Part shown: positions 8,222-16,737 of the stretch, one piece after another | Layout of the letters: every line of letters starts with the position of its first letter | Numbering within the stretch: the stretch's first letter is position 1 | DNA from: Candidatus Hydrogenedentota bacterium | GTDB taxonomy: Bacteria; Hydrogenedentota; Hydrogenedentia; Hydrogenedentales; SLHB01 | Length of the DNA: 64,000 nucleotides | NCBI GenBank assembly: GCA_013359265.1 | Contig: JABWCD010000009.1 | Location: forward strand, 1 to 64,000 | Direction: 5' to 3' | Notes under the pieces: model-generated | Databases searched by the model: none | The model's input: only the letters and a program-made list of their open reading frames with translations | Told to the model about the DNA's origin: nothing | Program-made: the position numbers and the translations under genes

Positions 8222-9778
8222 GTGTTGCAATTTGCTCGTCAATTTCTCGCGGGGCTAGTGCTGGCGTGGGACCGTTTGTCCGCCAGCGCCCGAGTGACGG
8301 TCGCGGTGGCATTCCTTTTCACCGTGGCAATTATCGCGGCCATGGTGACGATCGGCAGCCGCCCGCAGTATGTCGAACTCTATTCCGGATTGTCGCCGCA
8401 AGACATGCTTGCGGTGCAGAGCCGCCTCGATCAGGAGGGCGTCCCGTGGCAGTTGGACGCGTCCGGCAAGTCTATCAAGGTCCCGCTCCAGCATCGCAGC
8501 GACATGATGGTCAAAATCGGCGGCGCGGGCATCGTGAAATCGCAGGGCGCCGCGCCGGGCATGGAGCTTTTCGACGACACAAACCTCATGCAGACGCAGT
8601 TTACGCAGGACGTGAACCTCATGCGCGCGAAGACCGGCGAGCTGCAGAATTTGCTGGGGCGCTACTCGTTCATCCGCGCCGCGTACGTGAGCATCGGTGA
8701 GGCAAGAGAAGAATTCTTCTCGGCGGACCAGCTTCCGATCCAAGCGAACGTAACGATCGACGTCGCGCAGAACCTGACGGAAGAGCAGGTTAGAGCCGTC
8801 ATCAACACGGTCGCGTCGTCCATCGCCGGTCTATCCAAGGACCACATCAACCTCGCGACTACGGACGGCAACCTGCTGAAGCCCCTCGCCGACAACGATT
8901 TCGATTCTATCGCGAGCACCAAGCTCGACCTGGCGCGCAGCGAACGAAACCACTTGAAGCGTGAAGCGGAAGCCGCGTTGCGGGAATTCGGCATTCGCAG
9001 CGTCGTGACAGTCATGCTGGACGTGGACAACACGACAAAGAAAGAAACGAAGGAACAGATCGAGAAGGGCGTCGCGGTCAGCACGCTCAAGGTTAAGAAC
9101 CAGACGAACAGTTCCGCCGCGTCGCCCTCCGGCCCCGCCGGCGCCCGGGCAAACCTGCCCGCGGACGCGCAGAACGCCGGCGGCGAATCGAATTCCCAGA
9201 CGGAAACGCAGCAGCTCACCAACACCGAGCCTTCCCGCACCACCACGATCACCGAGTCTTCCCCCGGGAAGGTGACGGTAACCGGAGCGACGGTAATCGT
9301 CGAGGGCAAGTATGAAGATGAACTCGACGCGCAAGGCGCGGCCACGGGTAAGAAGACGTATGTGCCACCCGACAAGAAGAAACTCGAAACGTACCAAAAC
9401 CTTGTGGCAACCGCAGTCGGCGTTACCGTCGACAAGGTGAAAATTAGCGACCATCCATTTGAGTTGCAGCAACTTGCGGCTGCAACACCCGCCGTCGCGG
9501 CGGCGGCAAGCCCACTTTCGTTCGGTGCGGTACAATTAGACGGGATATTGAAGATCGTGGCAGTGGCCCTGCTCTTCTTTGTCGTGCGATTCTTGGCGCT
9601 GCGCGCCACGGTCCGCAAGGCACAGATGGACGACAGCGTCGAGATCGAGCTGCCCAAGGCCAGCCCCGAAGAATTGCGCAAGCGCGAGATAGCGACCGAA
9701 GTGGAGCGCGTGTCGCAAGAGCAGCCGGAAGCGGTTGCGTCCTTGCTGCGTACGTGGCTGAGCGAGACGGAGGAGTAA
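8222..9778 (+). CDS. fliF: flagellar MS-ring protein FliF
   Basis: A full-length MS-ring protein of 518 residues starting at GTG after GGGGAAC. The N-terminal membrane helix is near 22-42, the YscJ/FliF-type ring-building region follows (YSGLSPQDM..., PGMELFDDTNLMQTQF), a Ser/Thr/Gln-rich linker covers about 295-345, and a second membrane helix (ILKIVAVALLFFVVRFLAL) lies near 440-460. The acidic C-terminal tail that binds FliG follows. It is directly preceded by a gene for a FliF N-domain-only paralogue and followed 4 bases later by fliG. Confidence 0.96.
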   Translation: MLQFARQFLAGLVLAWDRLSASARVTVAVAFLFTVAIIAAMVTIGSRPQYVELYSGLSPQDMLAVQSRLDQEGVPWQLDASGKSIKVPLQHRSDMMVKIGGAGIVKSQGAAPGMELFDDTNLMQTQFTQDVNLMRAKTGELQNLLGRYSFIRAAYVSIGEAREEFFSADQLPIQANVTIDVAQNLTEEQVRAVINTVASSIAGLSKDHINLATTDGNLLKPLADNDFDSIASTKLDLARSERNHLKREAEAALREFGIRSVVTVMLDVDNTTKKETKEQIEKGVAVSTLKVKNQTNSSAASPSGPAGARANLPADAQNAGGESNSQTETQQLTNTEPSRTTTITESSPGKVTVTGATVIVEGKYEDELDAQGAATGKKTYVPPDKKKLETYQNLVATAVGVTVDKVKISDHPFELQQLAAATPAVAAAASPLSFGAVQLDGILKIVAVALLFFVVRFLALRATVRKAQMDDSVEIELPKASPEELRKREIATEVERVSQEQPEAVASLLRTWLSETEE

Positions 9779-9782
9779 TCCG

Positions 9783-10808
9783 TTGCCGCCTAAAGCATTA
9801 AAGGAACTCGACGGCCGAACGAAGGCGGCGGTCTTTTTGGCATGCCTCGGCCCGAAAAACGCGAGCCGCGTTCTAGCGAAATTGAGCGAAGACGAGATCG
9901 AACAGCTCACGCTCGACCTATCGAGCCTCGGCGCGGTCGAACCGGAAATCCGCGAGAAAGTGGTGGAAGAATTCCACCAGATGTACCTCGCGAACCGTTA
10001 CGTCACCGCGGGAGGCGTGGACTACGCGCGAAACCTGCTCGAATCTGCGCTCGGCCCTGAGCGCGCCATGGAAGTGCTCACGAAACTTCAGAGCAGCTTG
10101 ACGGAGGTCCCCTTCGAATTCCTGAAGCGCGCGGACCCGTCGCAGATTTGCACATTCATACAGGACGAACATCCGCAGACGATCTCGCTCATTCTCGCGC
10201 ACCTCTCGCCAAAAGTGTCGAGCATCGTGCTGTCCGCGCTGCCGCAGGACTTGCGCGCGGAAATCATCATGCGCATCGCGTCCATGGACCGGACCCCGCC
10301 GGAGATCGTGCGCGAAGTCGAGCGCGTGCTCGAACGCAAGATGGCGTCCGTGTTCAGCCAGGGTTTCACGTTTGCAGGCGGCGTGAAGGAAGTCGCGGAA
10401 ATACTCAATAACATCGATCGCGGGTCCGAGAAGTCGATCATGGCGACGCTCTCCGAGCGCGACCCCGAGTTGGCCGAAGAGATCGCGCGGCTGATGTTCA
10501 CGTTCGACGACGTGATCAAGGTGGACAACAGCGGCATTCAGAAAGCGCTGCGCGAGATCGACCAACGCGACCTTGCGCTGGCGCTCAAGACGGCGGGCGA
10601 GGACCTCGCCAACAAGATACTCAACAACATGTCCGAGCGCGCCCGCACCATGATTCGCGAGGAAATGGAGTACATGGGCCCGGTCAAACTAAAGAACGTC
10701 GAGGAAGCGCAGCAGAAGATCGTCAACATTATCCGCCGCCTCGAGGACGCCGGCGAAATCGTCATCAACCGCGGCGGCGCGGGTGGCGGCGACGAAATAG
10801 TCGTCTAG
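9783..10808 (+). CDS. fliG: flagellar motor switch protein FliG
   Basis: The switch-complex protein that binds the MS ring and interacts with the stator. It has 341 residues (family about 330-345) and starts at TTG four bases after fliF. The middle-domain motif EHPQTISLILAHL is near 129-141, and the C-terminal torque domain carries the charged helix around DQRDLALALKTAG, near 260-272. The final segment (NKILNNMSERARTMIREE) matches the FliG signature. Tight spacing suggests co-translation with fliF. Confidence 0.97.
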   Translation: MPPKALKELDGRTKAAVFLACLGPKNASRVLAKLSEDEIEQLTLDLSSLGAVEPEIREKVVEEFHQMYLANRYVTAGGVDYARNLLESALGPERAMEVLTKLQSSLTEVPFEFLKRADPSQICTFIQDEHPQTISLILAHLSPKVSSIVLSALPQDLRAEIIMRIASMDRTPPEIVREVERVLERKMASVFSQGFTFAGGVKEVAEILNNIDRGSEKSIMATLSERDPELAEEIARLMFTFDDVIKVDNSGIQKALREIDQRDLALALKTAGEDLANKILNNMSERARTMIREEMEYMGPVKLKNVEEAQQKIVNIIRRLEDAGEIVINRGGAGGGDEIVV

Positions 10809-10826
10809 GCGCGGCGAGGATCGCGC

Positions 10827-11471
10827 ATGTCGAAGGTCTTCAAATCTCAACGCGTGCCGGCCAAGAAGCGGCGCCGCGTCGAGAAGACCGTGGCCGCATT
10901 TTCGCGGCCCGATCTCGCGAGCGCGCCCGCGATCGACATGGACCCCACGGAACTCGAAACGCCGATGGAACGCGCCGAGCGCATGTACCAGGAAGCGTAT
11001 GCCGCGGGCCGCGACGCCGGTATGGAGGCGGGTTTCGCCCAGTTCAAAGAACTCGTCGGCGAGGCACACAAGGCGCTCGATAGCGCGGCGCACGCGCTGC
11101 GCGAAGCCAACGCGGCGTTTCTCGAGTCCGTCGAACCCCAGGTCGTCGAGTTGGCGAAAGCGGTCGCGTCGCGCATCCTTCGGCGCGAATCGCGCACCGA
11201 TGTCGAACTCGTCCGCAACACGGTCCGCGCCGCGTTGGAAAACCTCACCGAGCGTAAGCACGCAATTGTTCGGCTCAATCCGGGAGATATGCAGGCACTC
11301 ACCGAGCGCGGCGTATCGTTGGAACAGTTCTTCGAATCGTTCGAGCGGGTCGACGTCATGCCCGACGAGTCCGTGCCGCATGGAGGGTGCACGGTGGAAA
11401 CGAAGATGGTGGATATCGATGCGCGGCTGGATACGCAACTGATGCGCATCTTCGACGCGATCGAGGAATAG
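10827..11471 (+). CDS. fliH: flagellar assembly protein FliH
   Basis: The export-ATPase regulator that binds FliI. It has 214 residues. The N-terminal half has a GxxxG-type Ala/Gly-rich segment (AYAAGRDAGMEAGF, about 53-66), as is usual for FliH. The C-terminal half (VVELAKAVASRILRRE... VRLNPGDM) resembles the V-ATPase E-subunit-like domain of FliH/YscL. Its position directly before fliI and after fliG supports the assignment more than sequence alone, because the family is poorly conserved. Confidence 0.9.
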   Translation: MSKVFKSQRVPAKKRRRVEKTVAAFSRPDLASAPAIDMDPTELETPMERAERMYQEAYAAGRDAGMEAGFAQFKELVGEAHKALDSAAHALREANAAFLESVEPQVVELAKAVASRILRRESRTDVELVRNTVRAALENLTERKHAIVRLNPGDMQALTERGVSLEQFFESFERVDVMPDESVPHGGCTVETKMVDIDARLDTQLMRIFDAIEE

Positions 11472-11475
11472 CCTG

Positions 11476-12789
11476 ATGCCCGTCTCGCTCGAACGGCGCA
11501 TGGAACGCGTGATGGCCGCGAGGCCCATCGCAGTGTACGGCAAGATTGTCGACGTCGTTGGTCTCACCATCGAGGCCACCGGACCGCCGATGCACATTGG
11601 CGATCTCTGCTACATTCGCCCCCCGCGCAACGGCGAAACCGTGCCCGCGGAAGTGGTGGGATTTCGCGGGAGCCGAATCTTGTTGATGCCGCTCGGCGAT
11701 ATCGCGGGCATCGCACCGAACAGCCTGGTCGAGCCGACGTTTCGCCCCCAGTCCGTGCGGGTCGGACTCGACTTGCTCGGGCGCGTAATCGGCAGCATGG
11801 GTAATCCGCTCGACGGCGGGCCGGCCCCTTCCGGCTCGTCGCACGTCTCGCTCTCGATGTCGCCGCCATCCCCGTTGACGCGGCGCCGCATCACCGAACC
11901 ACTATCGACGGGCGTTCGTTCGATAGACGGATGCATTACCGTGGGCAAGGGACAGCGCGTAGGCATTCTCTCGGGCAGCGGCGTCGGCAAAAGCAAACTC
12001 ATCGGAATGATTGCGCGCAACACGAGCGCGGACGTGAACGTCATCGCGCTTGTGGGCGAACGCGGTCGCGAAGTGCGCGAATTCATCGAAGGCGACCTCG
12101 GCCCGCACGGGCTGGCGCGATCGGTTGTCGTCGTAGCGACGTCAGACGAGCCGGCGCTGATGCGCATCAAGGGTGCGCTCGTTGCGACCGCCGTCGCGGA
12201 GTGGTTTCGCGATCAGGGCGCGGACGTCTTGCTCATGATGGACAGCGTGACGCGCTTCGCGATGGCGCAGCGCGAAGTCGGACTCGCCGTCGGCGAACCG
12301 CCTACCACGCGCGGCTACCCGCCGTCGGTGTACGCGCTGTTGCCGAAACTGCTCGAGCGCGCGGGCACGTCCGACAAGGGCAGCATCACCGGAATCTATT
12401 CCGTCCTTGTCGAGGCGGACGATTTGAACGATCCGGTCGGCGACGCGGTGCGCAGCATTCTCGACGGACACATTTCGCTGTCACGCGCGCTGGCCAGCCG
12501 CAACCATTATCCGGCCGTCGACGTGTTGGAAAGCATCAGTCGGTGTATGATTGACATTACGCCGGACACGCACCGATTGTTGGCGGGCGAGATTCGCAAA
12601 GTGCTCGCAACGTACCGCGACGCCGAGGATTTGATCAACATCGGCGCGTACGTCGAGGGAAGCAACCCGGAGATTGACCGCGCGGTGCGGCTCATGCCGG
12701 CCGTGCGCCGGTTCTTGCAGCAGGGCCTCAATGAATCGACCAAGTTCGCGGACATTCAGGCGCAGTTGCACAAGGCGGTAAAAGGGTAA
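11476..12789 (+). CDS. fliI: flagellum-specific ATP synthase FliI
   Basis: The ATPase of the flagellar type III export apparatus, 437 residues. The Walker A motif SGSGVGKSKL is near residues 167-176, the GERGREVREF motif is near 195-204, Walker B is in the DVLLMMDSVTRFA segment, and the ATPase alpha/beta signature appears as PPSVYALLPKLLERAG followed by KGSITGIYSVLVEADD. It follows fliH by 4 bases and precedes fliJ by 6, the usual order. Confidence 0.97.
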   Translation: MPVSLERRMERVMAARPIAVYGKIVDVVGLTIEATGPPMHIGDLCYIRPPRNGETVPAEVVGFRGSRILLMPLGDIAGIAPNSLVEPTFRPQSVRVGLDLLGRVIGSMGNPLDGGPAPSGSSHVSLSMSPPSPLTRRRITEPLSTGVRSIDGCITVGKGQRVGILSGSGVGKSKLIGMIARNTSADVNVIALVGERGREVREFIEGDLGPHGLARSVVVVATSDEPALMRIKGALVATAVAEWFRDQGADVLLMMDSVTRFAMAQREVGLAVGEPPTTRGYPPSVYALLPKLLERAGTSDKGSITGIYSVLVEADDLNDPVGDAVRSILDGHISLSRALASRNHYPAVDVLESISRCMIDITPDTHRLLAGEIRKVLATYRDAEDLINIGAYVEGSNPEIDRAVRLMPAVRRFLQQGLNESTKFADIQAQLHKAVKG

Positions 12790-12795
12790 AGGCCG

Positions 12796-13254
12796 TTGCC
12801 GAAGCCGTGGCAAAAATACGCCGTGTTGTTGCGCGTGCGCGAGCGGCAGGAACGTTTGAAAGCGCAGGCCCTCGCCGCCGCCCGGCGCGACGTGGGCCGC
12901 GCGCAGGCACAGCGCGACGCGTTGGCCGAGGAACAGCAGCGCGTGCTTGTCGAGGCCGGCAACGCGGCGAAACGTAACGTCGACGCGGCGAAGGTGCAGG
13001 CCTTCATTCATTACGAACGCCACATTGCGCGGCTCGCGGTTGACAAAGACGCGGAAATCTACTCGTTGAAATCAACTGCGGAAAAACGCCGCGCCGAACT
13101 CGAAGAGGCAATGAAGCGCCGTAGGGTCGTCGAACGGTTGAACGAGCGCGAGCGGCTCGCCTACCGCAATCATGTTTTGAAGGAAGAACAGAAGTTGCTC
13201 GATGAGACCGCGTCGGTCCAGGCCGCACTCGAGCGCAGGGCGGACCGCGCATGA
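12796..13254 (+). CDS. fliJ: flagellar export chaperone FliJ
   Basis: A 152-residue protein that is almost entirely charged coiled coil (Arg, Glu and Ala rich, no Pro after the first residues), starting at TTG. Size, composition and position after fliI identify it as FliJ, which forms the central stalk of the export ATPase and recycles chaperones. Its TGA overlaps the start ATG of the next gene (13251), so the two are probably coupled in translation. Confidence 0.87.
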   Translation: MPKPWQKYAVLLRVRERQERLKAQALAAARRDVGRAQAQRDALAEEQQRVLVEAGNAAKRNVDAAKVQAFIHYERHIARLAVDKDAEIYSLKSTAEKRRAELEEAMKRRRVVERLNERERLAYRNHVLKEEQKLLDETASVQAALERRADRA

Positions 13255-13817
13255 AAGTCTTCGTCGCGCTGGTCATGGCCATCTTCGCTTTTGCGGCAAC
13301 CATCGCGGGTGCCTTGTACCTCGCGGGCGGGTTCACGCAGGAAGGCATGCAAAAGCTGCTCGGCATTGAAGCGCCCAAACCGGAGGAAGCCGAACCGCCG
13401 TCAGCCGAACAAATTCCGGAAGTGGTCAAGGCGTTGAACGAGCGGGAAGCGGAACTGGCCGAGCGCGAGGCGGCGCTCAAAACCGAGGAAAAACGTATCC
13501 TGGAAACGCGCACGCAGTTGGAGGACTTGCGCACGACGCTTGAAGGCCTCGTCGCCGAGGCGACGAAATCGCTTGACGCCGCCGATTCGGACAAGTTCCA
13601 GCGGCTGCAAAACGTCGCCAACTCATTGGGCGCGATGGAGCCCGAATCCGCCGCGCAGGCCATGGAATCGTGGTTGCCCAACGACGCTGCCATCGTGCTG
13701 CAAATGATAGACGAAGAGGTGCGCGGCGAAATCCTGAACGCCATGCCGCCCGATAAATCCGCGTCTATCCTCACGGCCATGAAGGAAGTATCGGCACCGG
13801 CCGTCCCCGCGCAATAG
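13251..13817 (+). CDS. MotE-like / MgtE N-domain flagellar protein
   Basis: This 188-residue protein has an N-terminal membrane segment (FVALVMAIFAFAATIAGALY, about 3-22), a Glu/Ala-rich coiled coil (about 55-110) and a C-terminal MgtE-N-like helical domain (about 125-178; AAQAMESWLPNDAAIVLQ, ILNAMPPDKSASIL). That layout matches the MotE/FlbB family encoded between fliJ and fliK in many bacteria. Such proteins act in the periplasm, holding or stabilising the stator. The start overlaps the fliJ stop. Confidence 0.82.
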   Translation: MKVFVALVMAIFAFAATIAGALYLAGGFTQEGMQKLLGIEAPKPEEAEPPSAEQIPEVVKALNEREAELAEREAALKTEEKRILETRTQLEDLRTTLEGLVAEATKSLDAADSDKFQRLQNVANSLGAMEPESAAQAMESWLPNDAAIVLQMIDEEVRGEILNAMPPDKSASILTAMKEVSAPAVPAQ

Positions 13818-13941
13818 CGCGATCCGCAGCACCTTCACGCAGTTCGCCACCGAACTGCCAGGACTCTCCCACTCCGCGCGACGGCGTGTGCCTGAGCGCG
13901 ATTTGGATACCCCACGTTCGATTAGAAAGGAGGTGAAGTAT

Positions 13942-15537
13942 GTGCAGATTAGTACGATTGAAGTACGAATCGAAGGCGTAGACCCGAAACCGCCCGCGAA
14001 GAAGGACGGCAAGGAAGACGCAGGCATCGAGTCTGCGTTTGCCGCGTTTTTCGCGGACGCGCAGCACGACGTACGTCAGAAATCGGTTGCGAAGAAAACC
14101 TCGAGCGAAGATGGAGACTCCGCCGAACGCGCCGGCTCCGTGGCGCACGACGGCGCAAAGCCGTTGCGTCCCGCGGCAGAGGATGCGCAGGAGGCGGCGC
14201 CGGATTCCGAAGTCGAATCTACGCCCGGCGGACCCGCTTCGCAGGCGAAAGCTGCCAATGCGGAAGTCTCGGATGATGCTATGTCGAAGGTCGTTGTCGT
14301 CTCGGACGGCGTCAAACGCAGTCACGTGAAGTACACGGTGTCGAAAGCGAACGCGCAGGCGGCAATTCATGTCGCAGCAAGTGCGACCGCTGCGGCCACG
14401 AAAACTGCCGCGAATGTAATGACGACGGAGGGAGCGCCGACGGTCACGTTGCCGCAGTCGAACGCAACAGTCGAAACGGCGGCAAAGGTTCCAGTAACCG
14501 CGCCCCCGCAAATTGCGTTTCCGATGAACCTGGCAGAAATGCCCGTGGTTGAGGCGGAGTTGACCGTGACGCCACCGCCACCAAAGACGATCGCGGAGGC
14601 TTCAACGGCAAAGGTCGACGCTGCAACGGACGTTGCGCAGGAAGGCGAATCGATCGACGTCGTGCCAACGGTCGAGGCAAACGTTTCAAGTGACGATGCT
14701 GAGTCCGATGGAGAACAGCCGTTGGGCGCCGGGCGCGAACGGCAGCCGCAGGTTACCGTGTCGAAGGCAACGACACACGCGGTAACTCCGCCGTCGGAAT
14801 CGGTGAAGGCGGAGCGTTCTCCGCGAGCGAAGCCAACACCGGAAGTGCAGCCGGCGGAGACGCCAGTCGCGACAACCGGTGAGGAGGCAGTAACCACAAA
14901 GGCAGTCGATGTACCGCCTTCGGCCGAATCGGCCGCGAAAACGCCTGAGGCAGCGTCGAAGCCGGAACCGCAAGTCATTCGCAACGTAACGCAATTGGTC
15001 GTGCCGGACGGCTCGATCGTCGCAACCCAAAGCACGGAGACGCGAACCGAAGGCACGCAAGCGTCGGCGCAGCGTGAGGTAGTCGTGGTCGAAAAGGTCA
15101 CGGTCCAGGCGTTGCCCGAACAGGCGGTGCGCGGCGTCCGTTACATGGCGGCGAACGGCGAACACACGATGCGTATTCGGCTCGTGCCGGAGTCGCTGGG
15201 CGAAGTGCGGCTTGAAGTGATCGCGTCGAAAGGCGAGGTCAGCGTCAAGCTCTCGAGCGCGAGCCCCGCGGTGCGCGAAATCCTGCAGACGCATGCGCAG
15301 GGTCTGCAGACCGCGATCGCGCAGGACAACCCGGGCGTCGTTCGCGTGACGGTTACGCCGGACGTGTCGAACGGCGCTTGGCTGTCGGGCAATGCCCAGC
15401 GCCACAGCGGGCAGCACGAAGGCGGCGCGCAGCAACGCGCCGGGACGCCGTCGTCGTATCACGCATCGAAACAGGACCCACCCAGTGCGTCGCGCCGCGA
15501 AACGGCGCACGCAGGAAACCTCAACGTGTACGTATAA
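13942..15537 (+). CDS. fliK: flagellar hook-length control protein FliK
   Basis: A secreted molecular ruler that sets hook length. I place the start at GTG 13942, giving 531 residues, because a near-perfect AAAGGAGGTG site lies just upstream; an in-frame GTG at 13888 has no such site. The long middle region is low-complexity (Ala, Pro, Thr, Val, Glu), as usual for FliK. The conserved C-terminal domain spans about 400-480 (MRIRLVPESLGEVRLEVIAS, then SVKLSSASPAVREIL). An overlapping ATG at 13940 in another frame would encode only 13 codons. Confidence 0.9.
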   Translation: MQISTIEVRIEGVDPKPPAKKDGKEDAGIESAFAAFFADAQHDVRQKSVAKKTSSEDGDSAERAGSVAHDGAKPLRPAAEDAQEAAPDSEVESTPGGPASQAKAANAEVSDDAMSKVVVVSDGVKRSHVKYTVSKANAQAAIHVAASATAAATKTAANVMTTEGAPTVTLPQSNATVETAAKVPVTAPPQIAFPMNLAEMPVVEAELTVTPPPPKTIAEASTAKVDAATDVAQEGESIDVVPTVEANVSSDDAESDGEQPLGAGRERQPQVTVSKATTHAVTPPSESVKAERSPRAKPTPEVQPAETPVATTGEEAVTTKAVDVPPSAESAAKTPEAASKPEPQVIRNVTQLVVPDGSIVATQSTETRTEGTQASAQREVVVVEKVTVQALPEQAVRGVRYMAANGEHTMRIRLVPESLGEVRLEVIASKGEVSVKLSSASPAVREILQTHAQGLQTAIAQDNPGVVRVTVTPDVSNGAWLSGNAQRHSGQHEGGAQQRAGTPSSYHASKQDPPSASRRETAHAGNLNVYV

Positions 15538-15555
15538 GGAAAGGAACAAGAAACA

Positions 15556-16104
15556 ATGAGTGTGTTATCCAGCATCGGATCGGAGCTGCGCAGTTTGCTC
15601 CGGCCCGTGGCGCGCGGCAGCGACGTTCTTTCGCCGCTGAGCAAGGCCGCCGCGAGCGATCCGGTCGAGGAGGCGTTGATGAAAGCCATCCAGACCAACA
15701 GCAGCCAGAAGGCCGGCGCCAGCGACACCGGTGCGTCGTCTACATCGACGGAACTCGGCAAGGACACGTTCCTGCAGTTGCTCGTCGAGCAGATGCGCTA
15801 CCAGGACCCGCTCGCGCCGACGGACAACGCGCAGATGATCGCGCAGCTTGCCCAGTTTTCCGCGCTCGAACAGATGAATAACCTGAACGAGTCGTTCGAG
15901 GAGTTGAGCGGCAATCTCGATCAGCTCAATTTCCTGTCCGCGTCTTCCATGATTGGAAAGCATGTGGCGGGGATTGGCGCCGACGGCAGCACGATAACCG
16001 GTGTGGTCAGTGGCGTCACGATGAAAGGCAGCATCGTCTACCTGACCGTTGGCGACAAGCAACTGTCGATGGCGGGCGTGCAGACGATCTCGGACGCGGC
16101 ATGA
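15556..16104 (+). CDS. flgD: flagellar hook capping protein FlgD
   Basis: The hook-assembly scaffold, 182 residues. The N-terminal FlgD signature is clear: DTFLQLLVEQMRYQDPLAP near residues 71-89, followed by MIAQLAQFSALEQM. The C-terminal part (about 130-180) is short and seems to keep only one small beta domain, compared with about 220 or more residues in enterobacterial FlgD. The start ATG follows an AAGGAAAGGAAC site. Its stop overlaps the start of the next gene by the ATGA arrangement. Confidence 0.93.
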   Translation: MSVLSSIGSELRSLLRPVARGSDVLSPLSKAAASDPVEEALMKAIQTNSSQKAGASDTGASSTSTELGKDTFLQLLVEQMRYQDPLAPTDNAQMIAQLAQFSALEQMNNLNESFEELSGNLDQLNFLSASSMIGKHVAGIGADGSTITGVVSGVTMKGSIVYLTVGDKQLSMAGVQTISDAA

Positions 16105-16502
16105 TCAACCGAATCGAACTGCAAACGCGCGCGGCAAAGGCGGCGCCCGGTGCGTCATATAGCGCGAAGCCGGGCCCAACGGCCTTTGCCGACGTGTTCG
16201 CCGAGCAGTTGCGCGGCGGAAAGGCTGTGAAGTTCTCCGCCCACGCGACACAGCGGCTCGCCGACCGGCGCATCGCGTTGACGCAGAACGACGAAGCGAG
16301 CATCGCGCGCGCCGTGGACAAGGCGGCCGCGAAGGGCGCTCGAGAAACCCTGCTCCTCATGGACAAGCTCGCGCTCGTTGTGAGCGTGCCGAACCGCACC
16401 GTTATCACCGCCATGTCGCAACACGAACTTGGCGACACCGTATTCACCAACATCGACAGCGCAGTGCTGGTCGCCCCGGCGGCGACGGAACTGAGCGCTT
16501 GA
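16101..16502 (+). CDS. flagellar operon protein, TIGR02530-like
   Basis: A 133-residue protein between flgD and flgE. The central segment KFSAHATQRLADRRI, followed by an ALVVSVPNRTVIT strand region and HELGDTVFTNIDSAV, fits the small flagellar protein family (TIGR02530) found at this position in Firmicutes, spirochaetes and planctomycetes. Its precise role is unproven; a hook-assembly function is assumed from context. It starts inside the flgD stop codon. Confidence 0.8.
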   Translation: MINRIELQTRAAKAAPGASYSAKPGPTAFADVFAEQLRGGKAVKFSAHATQRLADRRIALTQNDEASIARAVDKAAAKGARETLLLMDKLALVVSVPNRTVITAMSQHELGDTVFTNIDSAVLVAPAATELSA

Positions 16503-16550
16503 GATGAAGACAGATCGCTTCAATGTTCGATGCATTCACGTTGCCATTTG

Positions 16551-16587
16551 TGCTCGTAATCGTAATCGTGCTCGTAATCGTAATCGA
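16551..16587. repeat. hexanucleotide repeat tract (GCTCGT/AATCGT type), copy 1
   Basis: Two copies of GCTCGTAATCGTAATCGT in direct tandem. The same motif returns at 21483-21550 and, inverted, at 59971-60009, with a degenerate version near 24166-24193. Here it is in the 235-base non-coding gap before flgE. A hairpin with GGCT...CCCC and GGGG...AGCC arms follows at about 16653-16681. Confidence 0.8.
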
Positions 16588-16737
16588 TTTCTCGATCCGA
16601 AAACGGCCATACCGCATTCGCGTGTACGAAAGGCAAGTAACAAGACTGAAAACATGGGCTGGTCCCCGTTTGTGGGGGAGCCCTCTATCGCGCCGCGGAC
16701 TGACTGAAGCGGCGCAAACCACAGGGAGTTTCCAAGT

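Noticed and set aside
9918-10565. Long minus-strand open frames opposite fliG, fliF, fliK and others
   Set aside because: They are GC-skew shadows of well-supported plus-strand genes, with His/Arg-rich non-protein-like composition.
13940-13981. Thirteen-codon open frame starting at ATG overlapping the fliK GTG
   Set aside because: The strong ribosome binding site fits the fliK GTG as well, and the short frame ends at once. A regulatory mini-gene is possible but unsupported.
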